Source: Beroe ovata (lineage: Eukaryota; Ctenophora; Nuda; Beroida; Beroidae). Taken from it: 61,064 bases of DNA. The position numbers and the translations under genes were made by a program. Positions 49,509 through 59,013 of the stretch are shown in pieces. Positions within the stretch are counted from its first letter, which is position 1. Each line of letters starts with the position of its first letter. Where the stretch lies: NCBI GenBank assembly GCA_946803715.1, contig CAMPET010000290.1, positions 11,136 to 72,199 on the forward strand, given 5' to 3'. The notes under the pieces are model-generated. The model was not told where the DNA came from, did no database searches, and saw nothing but the letters and a program-made list of their open reading frames with translations.

Positions 49509-52500
49509 TGGAACGCAGTTATGCAGAATCACGATGATTGATGATACATAGTGCGCCACTCTCTCTCAGCACGCATTCAGTTATCTCAATCATAGGATAA
49601 TGAGAGCAGCAGCCGAGCTGCAGTTCTCGAAACAATGAGGGGGTATCTATTCAGGACCAGATAAAAGCTCCATGCGACTCGCAGATATTGGAATGAGAAT
49701 AACATCTCTGTACTGGATTCAACAAAATATCAATGAGCTAACGCCCTAATTCATCATCTCTCTAACATGGATTTTAAATCTATTATGGCGGATACTATAA
49801 AGTCTAAAAAACTATACCTAATAGCATTAGAGCTGGGTGGCACTATAACATCAGTCGGGACTGCTTCATTCTTACTTCTGACCTCAAATGCACTGAGATC
49901 GAAGCTTATGCTAATTGCTATAGTCAAATGAACACTGATCATTCACTATTGCCGTGCTCTCGAGATCAGTGTAGCGAAACTGCGACTAAAATTTTGTTGG
50001 TGCAAATGAAGTAGATAGATGAAGCGCATTATGCTATTCTGGAGTCGTACGAGCGACTGTTTCGTCATTAGAGATCTTAAACTTCTAATCAAGTTCTGTC
50101 CATCGTAATATTTTCTCTTCTAGAGTTTTCTGTGACTTATGCGCACGCTAGCATACATAATATTACATTGTGTAGATTCTCGCTCCAAGTGGTTGAATGT
50201 GTGATGCTAATACGTGCATCTACGTGAGCTTCAGTTACATATTTTCATTGTCACCTGCTCTGTTATCATCTCTCTCGCTCAATAGAGCCACGTGATAAGC
50301 CTGAAAGAGGAATATCACGTGATGAACCACGTGCTACAACCCCATTGGACGACGAGATTCTCATTTGCCGAGAAGGTGAGTTACGTAGCTCAACTTCAGG
50401 GCACCCCGTGGGAGAAAGAAGCTTATTTTATTTATGCCCGTGATTCTATAACAATAAGTCTTATCACACCAACACAAACTCATATATATGTATCACCCGC
50501 ACACTGCACTATATTGTTGTAGAGACTATTGAGCATCATTTTGGATCATGTGATCCGAAACAATATAATAACACGTACATGTTTTGGTCAGATCACGTGG
50601 TCACTGAAAACTTTACCCTTCATTAACCCTTCTTAGATTATTTACATCACAATATTCGAATTTCGAGCGAGAAATGCGTTTTCGTGGCTTTGCGTGCAGC
50701 TGAATTTCAGCTTATTTATTTTACAAATGCAACCATGAGATCTGGGATGTGATCGTGATCCGAAACGAGATTCGAGGCTGTTCTGAGTTGTCACGCGGTG
50801 AGAGAAGAAAAAATCACACTCATGTTGCCATATGAGTGCAAAGGGAATCGCGAATGCACAAGAATGGGATATGAATAGGTATTAGGTATGTTAAATTACA
50901 AGTTGGTATGTGATAGGTATCTTTATTCTTTGATCTCAGATAAGCTAGCACGGAAAGAAAAGATCGATAAAAATCATGTGGATTACATTATCCAAGAGAA
51001 AAGATACCGAGTCGCCTTATAGCGTGGTGACCGCGGGGGCAAATCTTATTTTTGTCAATTTCCCCTCGACTGTCATATTGAAATCTCACAGAATCGATCA
51101 AGGGATTTGTCTGAGAAGATGGAATTATCATAGGAATGTCATATTATACCTTGCATACCACGTAACTCCTATCACAGGATATGCGTTGAGGAATATACAT
51201 CGGGAAATGAGGTGCTGCTTGTGACAGTTGCACGTGCGCGCGCGCCGCTCATCTGCAGCATAATTTCACATATCATTCACTGCAATACCCATCACTTGAG
51301 TTTGCTGAACTGTTAAAATAGTTTCGGCCAAGATTTACCGTGAAAAGTGTTGATGAAAATCCCAATGAGCGATCAAACATGCTAACAAGGACTCATACCG
51401 ATGATAATACTGATCTTATTATTGTTTCAGACGAGCAAATCAAATAAAGATCGATCATGAAAAGATTAAAGGCGACGCTCCAACTGATATTTCTTATTCG
51501 TAAAAATAAAATCATATTTGAAACCGCAAAGAGAGAAGAATAAAGTAGGTACGTGATATGAGCAATAGTTTCCCCACGCTACCCTGTCAATTGCTGATAT
51601 CCAATGTGCGCACTTGTCCGGCAGTCGGGGAAAACATAACTAGAGCATAACTGATTGGGCAGAGCGAGTCTACATGTTACTTTAGTGAGTTTATAAAATC
51701 GACTATATTCATGCATGATGATTGACTATGATTATCGACTGAAATCACGAACAGTAGCCGTACAGCACCATCCAATTCTGCGATACATCACACAGACGTA
51801 CATTTTATTTCGATATGCAGTGGTCGCACGTAACAAGCAAGTCAAACAAGGATGAAACGATAGACATCCTCCATATTACAGTCTACGCTTCATGAGATTT
51901 TGCTCATGATAGAGCACTCGTGACAGTGTCATGTGGTTCACGTAACATGCGACTATCTCGATATTGCTATTCCACGAACAGTGAACTTCGATTGAAGAAA
52001 TGCAGCATAGATTATCAATTGACCAGGACTACGTATTCTGCATTAGTTGGAACTGGATTTAATTGGATGAATCCAGCGGAGTATTGATATTCCGTATTTG
52101 GGTCAGAATAGCTCAGTTAATACTTAGGAGGAAATTATAGTTAAAAGAACGAGTTAATGTGATTAGGCTATCAACTTCTGTTAAGACTTATTGTGAAATT
52201 ACCTGTAATTGTAAATGATCTACATTTGACGTGATTCAAACAACGTTTGTTGATGATTCCCAAGTAAGAACTGAGAGCGAGGAAAAACGAACGTACGAAA
52301 AGTTAAGGAATGAAATGTAGGTACATGCGATACATTCAGTTGGTCACACAAATTCCTGCTGTTTGCGTATTGCGCGATTCATCACACCTGATAAAAGCAG
52401 TATAATTATGCGCGCGCAAAACCACTTAGTGCGATTTGATTGGTCCTATTCGATAGTGCGACATGCGTGGGTAAACAGATCGCAGCATCAGGACATACAA

Positions 52501-53721
52501 CATTGTTGCCATTTTATTTGATGTGACTTCTAAGCTTTTTATAGAAGCCTGAAACACCATACACGATTCATGGTGAGCACGTGGATTTTTGTCAAAAACC
52601 GAGCATTGTTCGTGCATTTATTTCATTCCATCGAGTTAAATCAAATGCAACTATAAAGGAACAAAATATGTTTTATTTGATAGACTCACTACAATTCAAC
52701 TACAATTCAACGCGAATACCAACTCACAAAGCGATATAACCGGATCAATGATAAGAGCCGTTGTATAGAGTGGTATAGAGCACCGGGCCTGAAGTTGGCA
52801 ACTTCACCTCTTGTTCGTTGGTCCTTACACTTTGAGTTATACAAAACGTAGAGGGATCTGTAGGCAAATATATATTACCCCAACTCATTGTTACCTTTGG
52901 GTCACGTGCTGAATGAATGTTTGTCACATGTCCTCTCGGAATTTACCCCAGCTTCATTATTCGAATTCTAGATATAATTATGAGCTCTATTATATTGTTA
53001 TAGGTAGACAATGTTACCCATAGAATTCTGAATATATACCTACACAGTGTAAAACGCGAGTGAACAATGGACTCTATATTATAACAACAATGATGTTGTC
53101 GGAGGTCACGTGTAATTCTTTGTACGGTTATTATCCTTAACAACAAACGAGTTAGAGTAATGTATGATCAATGAGCTGATCCATGAATAGCTCAAGCTTT
53201 CTTTGATATTCTGTTCTGGACCATTTTAGGGTAATAACAATAACGGTATGATATCATTCCATGATACTGATAGTGTGGAGAGAGAGGTCCCATTGAAAGA
53301 CATCATTCACTACTGAACATTGGATCCAAATAGAGGTCATTGTTCACCTTAATGTTTAGGAAAAAAAACTGCGTTTCAAACACAAGTGTCTAGTGAAGAG
53401 GTTTACTGTTACACAAATAATCAATTTGTATATCACGAGCGTTGAGCAATGACCCAGGATTTGAAGCAAGCCAGAATTACTTTGAACTTTATGGCTGTTT
53501 ATAAAGGAGCAAGTTTCAAGATCATAGACCGTTTCTGAATACTCATTTAGTGGCTTAAATGCGTCTTTCTTGCTCTCATACTGTAAGACTCTATCGGATA
53601 GAAATATGAAATTTCCTCGGATAACTAGATAATTATCATGTTCATTGTTCAATGTTATTGTTAATATTTACATAATGATTAATGCAATCTGATTACGACT
53701 ACATTCAGGCGCTTATATAGT
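49509..53721. other. 4.2-kb gene-poor spacer
   Basis: No convincing exon on either strand; open frames are short and lack splice context. Besides the E-boxes and a few purine/pyrimidine CG runs (51232-51245), I see no structured element. Confidence 0.55.
50289..50333. promoter_or_regulatory. CACGTG E-box cluster 2
   Basis: Three CACGTG cores lie within 45 bases (50289, 50316, 50328), with a fourth at 50594. They sit in the large spacer between the 360-residue gene and the lyase gene. Regulatory role is inference. Confidence 0.4.
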
Positions 53722-55488
53722 ATGTCAAGCGATGGACTTAAAAACGACGAAAAGACTAGGCTGATAAGCGTCAAGTTTGGAAATCCTCATTTACGTGATG
53801 CTGAGTTAAATTCTGCCTCATGGAAATTTCTTGAAGAACAAATCATTCGTTTAGACTGTATAAGAGACGTGGTCAACCTTCAAGATATACGTAAATATTT
53901 CTGGAGCAACAGGAGTCCTGGTGTCGTTTGTCAAACGCGAGAGTCCGGTGAGGTGCCGTTCGGACAAAGTGCCGAACGAAACTCCCCCTCACGCGGAAAC
54001 AAACATTGTTCATCGAGTTCAAAACACGTGAATCTTAATCCCTTCACTCTGCCATCGTCAGACTTTGATCTTGATCTTCTGACGGATTCCGGCACGAACC
54101 CACTAACACAGGAACAGATAAAATTCAAGGAAACGTACCACAGTTTAGTGTCGGAAGCCGATGTTTTTTCGTACGCAGGCTCCTCGCCCTCTAGAGACCT
54201 CAAGAAGCTGGCAGGAGCATGTTTCGGTGATCAGTTCAACTTCTATCCGACACTCCAAGGGAGAGTTTCAGAGCGAGTGCTCCTGACTTCTCTAGTGCAG
54301 GTTGGTGCATTGAGTCCTGGAGATTGCATTCTGTCTAACCGTGCTTATGAAACTACCAAGGGGCATATCGCAGCAGTTGGGCTGACTTTACGAGATTTGG
54401 TCCCATTGCTCAGCCCAGATTCCTACCACAACGCCCCATCGCCATTTATGGGTGATATTAACCCTGCGGCATTCCATTCGGAGCAGGAGTATTCGTGTCT
54501 TCTGTTCACTGTCACTGATGTCGCAGGGCAGCCGGTCTCACTTCAGAACATAGAAAAACTCGCAAAGAAAACGCATCAACAGAAAAAACTTGTCTGGATC
54601 GACGGATGCCGGGTTTTTGAGAACGCGTGTTTTATAAAGGCGTTCGACCAAAGACATGAGAATGACAGTTTGACTGACATTGTCAAAAAGATAGTTGGAC
54701 TTGCTGACGTTGTGACCGTGAGTTTTAAGAAGATGTACTCACACACAGGTGGTGGGATATTCATCAATCGGTTCAGCGAGATTTTCACCCCAGAACAGGT
54801 CCTGGGACTCGATCAGTTGTTCAAAACTCAGATAACGGCGTTTTACGGAAACGCGTACAACTCTAATTCAGGACTCACTGGAGATGGGGCGATAGAAATC
54901 ATGTCTGGACTTCTGCTTTGTAGGGATGAAAGTGTCGTTGCACGCAGAATCTCAGATGTCTGCTACATCTCTTCCTTCCTGAGGACTAGGTACGAATTGC
55001 CCGTTTTCTCAGGTGGTCATGCGATATATCTCGCTGCTGATCAGATATTACCGAATGTCAAGATCGAGAATTGTCCAGCGGAGTACTTGAACGCAATCCT
55101 AATGAAGGGTCTGAGAATACGGGGATGTGGCTTGGGATATTTGATTCACGGGGGTCGGCAATCCGACAGTTCTGGGATTGTTTCGTTTGCGGAGTATCTA
55201 CCAATGGATACACTCAGACTCGCTATACCGAGAGAACTGTACAGTCGACAGGAAATTTTGCGGAGACTCTGCGTTTTCGGAGAAGCTTTTCAAAGAAGTA
55301 TGTTTAGAGATCTTCGAGGAGGGTTAGTTCCCGAAAATTACGTCGATAACAGTTTCTACATTTTTGAAGCGGACTTCAGGTTAGCCGAGATTTTAGAGTT
55401 CAGTGAAGTAGTAGACCAGCTGACAGAAAACATTGAGCATATCAGTTCTATTGACAACAGATGTCAATCCATGTGCTCAATTTTGTAA
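53722..55488 (+). CDS. Tryptophanase/tyrosine phenol-lyase-family PLP enzyme
   Basis: The beta-eliminating lyase family uses PLP to split aromatic amino acids, for example tryptophan to indole, pyruvate and ammonia. One uninterrupted exon encodes 588 residues in a region where every other well-resolved long gene is split. Family landmarks: TLQGRVSE (178-185; HQGRGAE in TnaA), IDGCRVFENACFIK (293-306; the D and R that contact PLP in FDATRCVENAYFIK), VTVSFKKMYSHTGGG (331-345; Lys337 is the likely Schiff-base lysine, as in SAKKD...GG), SGLTGD, GGHAIYLAAD, IRGCGLGYL and LRLAIPREL. Bacterial enzymes are about 460-475 residues; here roughly 120 extra N-terminal residues are Ser-rich and unlike the family. 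Substrate cannot be told from sequence: the QGR and KK regions are kept but flanking active-site residues differ. Acceptor-like TATATAG ends one base before the ATG. Confidence 0.88.
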   Translation: MSSDGLKNDEKTRLISVKFGNPHLRDAELNSASWKFLEEQIIRLDCIRDVVNLQDIRKYFWSNRSPGVVCQTRESGEVPFGQSAERNSPSRGNKHCSSSSKHVNLNPFTLPSSDFDLDLLTDSGTNPLTQEQIKFKETYHSLVSEADVFSYAGSSPSRDLKKLAGACFGDQFNFYPTLQGRVSERVLLTSLVQVGALSPGDCILSNRAYETTKGHIAAVGLTLRDLVPLLSPDSYHNAPSPFMGDINPAAFHSEQEYSCLLFTVTDVAGQPVSLQNIEKLAKKTHQQKKLVWIDGCRVFENACFIKAFDQRHENDSLTDIVKKIVGLADVVTVSFKKMYSHTGGGIFINRFSEIFTPEQVLGLDQLFKTQITAFYGNAYNSNSGLTGDGAIEIMSGLLLCRDESVVARRISDVCYISSFLRTRYELPVFSGGHAIYLAADQILPNVKIENCPAEYLNAILMKGLRIRGCGLGYLIHGGRQSDSSGIVSFAEYLPMDTLRLAIPRELYSRQEILRRLCVFGEAFQRSMFRDLRGGLVPENYVDNSFYIFEADFRLAEILEFSEVVDQLTENIEHISSIDNRCQSMCSIL

Positions 55489-55813
55489 CAGTAAAACTAA
55501 AATAGTTTGTCGGTAGGCATTGTCAATGTCATTGTGAATACAAAAGTACTTCGCCATCATGTCACTGTCAGGTTATTTATATTGTTATTGTTAATCAGTT
55601 GCATTGCCTCCCCTTCGTACCTTACGGAGAGTTCTAGTTAATCAGTTGCAGTTCACTGTCACAGTTGCACCATGCTGATGCAGTTGCACGCAGAGCAGTG
55701 TTCACTATTCATCATGCATTCATGTTCCCGCGCTGAGCTGCGTGGCCGTGAGGCTGAGCCGAATATAAAATTAGATAGTAATACTCAGAATCAGCTCCGC
55801 GCCGCGTGGTTTT

Positions 55814-55991
55814 TTGTCTGGCGATGCCAGACCGCTGATGCAAGCCGCGAAGCGGCTTGCGTCAGCAAGCCTGTCTGAGAATAAGCAAGCCTGTCTGAGC
55901 AAGCCTGTCTGAGAATAAGTTTGCCTGTCTGAGAATAAGTTTGCGCGCGCGCGCAACGAAATTCTCGACAGGGTCTATCATCGATCGACAA
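55814..55991 (+). repeat. Dispersed repeat, copy 2 (expanded)
   Basis: Same ends as 18593-18690, but with several tandem copies of AAGCCTGTCTGAGAATAAGT inserted between about 55858 and 55945, and a short GCAAGCCGCGAAGCGGCTTGC palindrome near 55840. Confidence 0.85.
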
Positions 55992-56050
55992 CGTGGTTTT
56001 TCGACATTTCAGATCAGTGATCTGAAGACACGGAGTAGGGCCGCGCGCGC

Positions 56051-56430
56051 TTGCCGGATGTTAATGTTATTGTTATCTGTCTGTTCCCGCGCTGCGTGAC
56101 CCAAATACTCCGCGCGCGCTGCGCGTCTCCGTGGTCTACGACTTTTCAGTTCACTGAGTAGAACAGGGGCGCGCAACGTGTGCACATATCTGTCCTGTGT
56201 CCACTCACCACTGTTAGTGTTTCTTCATCTTGCGCGCGCAAGAAACGGTGGAAAGATAACATGAACATCTGGCAAGCGCGCCCCTGTCAGAGTGTCCTAC
56301 TCTACACACATGAACTGAAAAGTCTCCAAACCACGGAGACGCGCAGCGCGCGCGGAGTATTTGGGTCACGCAGCGCGGGAACAATGAAACAGTGCAGTTG
56401 CAGTGGAACTGGATAGATAACATCCGGCAA
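56051..56430. mobile_element. Foldback (MITE-like) inverted-repeat element
   Basis: Left arm about 56051-56176 and right arm about 56270-56430 are inverted copies. The cores 56083-56135 and 56330-56382 are identical over 53 bases when one is reverse-complemented; outside the core, similarity continues with indels out to TTGCCGGATGTTA. The spacer is about 95 bases with no open frame. Non-autonomous DNA transposon is the likeliest class. No clear target-site duplication was found. Confidence 0.7.
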
Positions 56431-56486
56431 TGGGCAAGCACGAGGAATCGTGATTGAGATTCGAGTCACAGTTCTTCGCGCGCCCC

Positions 56487-56525
56487 TTTGCCCTTGTTTA
56501 TGTTACTAACATAAACAAGGGCAAA
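56487..56525. repeat. Perfect 39-bp palindrome
   Basis: Nineteen-base arms starting TTTGCCCTTGTTTATGTTA are separated by a single C. A second smaller inverted repeat (AACTAACATTGTTAGTT) follows at about 56535. Confidence 0.9.
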
Positions 56526-57189
56526 CTATCACAACTAACATTGTTAGTTGTTTACTCGGTGCAATCTCAAAAGCCTGAAACAGTGGACAGATAATGATAT
56601 TGATAACATCCCCTGATATTATCAGATTGAGAATGAGATAAGACATTAAGACAATCCAGGTCCTCCGTTACGCGCGCGCACCGCTTCCACTTCTAGTTCC
56701 ACTTCTAGTTCTACTTCTACGGCTACCGTCACCGAACTCAAAGGCCCAATTTCAAATTCAATTAGTGTCGGCCTCCGATGGAGGCGCGGGGTGCGCACGG
56801 AACAGAATCAGACAACGCAGCTATGAATCACACATCATAGTATGATGTGTGAGCAAAATCAGTTTAACTTTAACCGTTCTTCAATTTCAAAACTAGAAGT
56901 TATAGCTATAAGTTGACATTCGTTCAAATTGCCGGATGTTATCTGTCCACTGTTTCTTGCGCGCGCANTTCGAGTTAGCGCTACGCCCTACGGCTAAAAC
57001 ATATAATTTTGTCTTTGAGACCGTCAGTGTCTACCAATCTACCAGACTCAGAATTAGATAAAGACTAAAACTTAGCGTCATTGACATCGTGCGAACGAAA
57101 TTCTCGCATCTGAACATACTATCTGAGAGTGAGAGCGAAAACCGAGCTTCACTGAGCTACTAGCTCAATGAAATGTCAGTTGTAACTCA

Positions 57190-59013
57190 CTACCTATTTA
57201 TGAGCATGTTAAACTTATGCCTGGTCCTGGCAAAAGCTCGGAAGAGAAAGTTACTCCTCTTGATTGAGGATTTCCGCCGCAGACTCCTGTTCTTGCGTTC
57301 TACTGCCGTGTTGTCCGCCACATCAGGTTGATTGGGAACCCCTTGCTCCGGCCCACCCTGATCTGGTGGATCAACCGTCTCTACTGACTCCACCGGACTG
57401 TGACACGGTTGTCTGTGCTTACCCTCACCATCCACACTGCTCAGACTCTCCTCACTCTCCCGAATCTCTCGGATCAGAGAAACGCGCGGCTCAAATGACG
57501 AGTTCTTCTTTAGGATACTCTTCAGTTGGGAACACTCCGGCTGGAGGCCACTGTCCGAGAGGGATCGGGATCGGGTTCGGCGTTTTCCCGAGTAACCGCA
57601 GGTCATCTATAATGCGAGAAGAAAGATAGCGGTTAGATGAGAAGTTTTTACGATCATTTTGATTTATGATGTTGTTTTTCGAATTAGTTGCTTGAGTTTG
57701 ACTTTGAGTGTAGTCTCTTACCAGATCGGTGTCACTGAAATGTCGGGATCCGAGTCTGTTTGTGACAGGCTGTGATTCCTCACTGCTGTTTAGAACTCGA
57801 TGCAAATCTGGTGTGAAGAAAGTTATTGTGTTGAAAACACCAGCAAAGCACAGAGTATAATAGCAGTCTGAGTCGGTAACTTACTTGCCATGGTTGCTTC
57901 AAATATTTTATCATTAAGGAACTTCTTCATGGTAGTACTCTTCACAAGAGCAGTGGGCAGGATCCCTTTGTCGTCATGTCGGAACAGGTCTGCCCCCGCT
58001 CGCAACAGAAGAGTCGTCATCTCAATGTTGTCGTTCCCAATGGAGTAGTGGAGTGCAGTTTGTCCTTCGTCATCCTGAAATGGGTCAATTGGAAATCGGC
58101 TTTACTCGAGGCCCTCGAGAGTGTGAAGCGTTCTTTACACTGCTGAGAATGAGATGTGAAGATTTTAAACGCGTGAGCAGGGCCGCGCGAGCTCACGCGC
58201 GTGATTTGAGAACTCTGATCACTTCCAGTTCCATAGTAATTATCGCAGTTATTTCGTGACTTCCCCAAATTTGATGTACCTGGACATTGACATCAGCTCC
58301 CTGTGCGATGAGCACCTTCGTGGAGTTAAGTCTATCCTTCCTGACGCTGACATGAAGCGGACTCTCGCCCTGGAGAGTCATGGCGTTCGGGCTGAGCGTT
58401 CCCTCCCGGTCAAATATTCCTGTCAACTCGTCAACATTTTCTGGGGGGAGATGGAGATGGATTATTGCGCCAAAAGAGGGCTATGACGTCAGTCGAAGTG
58501 TCTGGCAGCACGCCAACTTCAATGAAATCTCATATTGAGTGTACTGTTAATAGAGTAGTTGTTTTCTTTGGATTATGCTTATTTAGCTGAATATTCTTCT
58601 TTAAAGGAGAGTAAATATTCGAATATATTATGTTAAACCTAGGGCATAATAATTCCTCAACGTTCTGCAAAAAGGGAGGGTATGAAGTTGTGTGTTGTTT
58701 AACACTTATGCAACATAACGGATATTCGGAAGATTCTATTATTGTGGGAATTCTGAAAGAACTACTGCTTCCCCAGGATCAAACACACACAAACACTCAT
58801 AAACACACACAAACACTCATGAACACACACACACACATACACACACACACACACACACAAACAATCAGACTCACACACACAATCAATCACACTCACACAC
58901 TCACACTCACACACAGGACTTGTTATACCTGATTTTATGGCGTGGTCTATAAGAGTGTCCTCCGAAAAAGAAACTGATCGTCGGAGGTTCGGACTGTTTT
59001 CTAACACGAGCAT
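57190..59013 (-). CDS. Small ankyrin-repeat protein with PP1-docking-like motif
   Basis: Five exons join in phase: 59013-58929, 58440-58280, 58074-57885, 57807-57722, 57606-57190; product 312 residues. Exons 2 and 3 encode ankyrin repeats (GESPLHVSVRKDRLNSTKVL, IAQGADVNVQ, then DDEGQTALHYSIGNDNIEMT, TLLLRAGADLFRHDDKG). Residues 12-16 (RSVSF) fit the RVxF-type docking motif for protein phosphatase 1, so it could be a PP1 regulatory subunit; that is inference. The C-terminal 139 residues are Ser-rich and basic (RSRSLSDSG, LRRKSSIKRSN), with several R-x-x-S kinase-type sites. ATG 59013 lies 16 bases after CTTTCATCAG. I cannot name an orthologue. Confidence 0.75.
58780..58916. repeat. CA-rich microsatellite in ankyrin gene intron 1
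   Basis: Interrupted (CA)n with ACTCAT and AATCA variants ends 13 bases from the donor site of exon 1 (58929). The open frames across it are artefacts. Confidence 0.9.

Larger units (their letters stand above)
55489..57189. other. Repeat-rich spacer
   Basis: No gene. It holds a dispersed repeat, a foldback element, a 39-bp palindrome and several CGCGCG runs. A repeated TTGCCGGATGTTA...ATCTGTCCACTG motif occurs near 56050, 56415 (inverted) and 56930. Confidence 0.7.
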
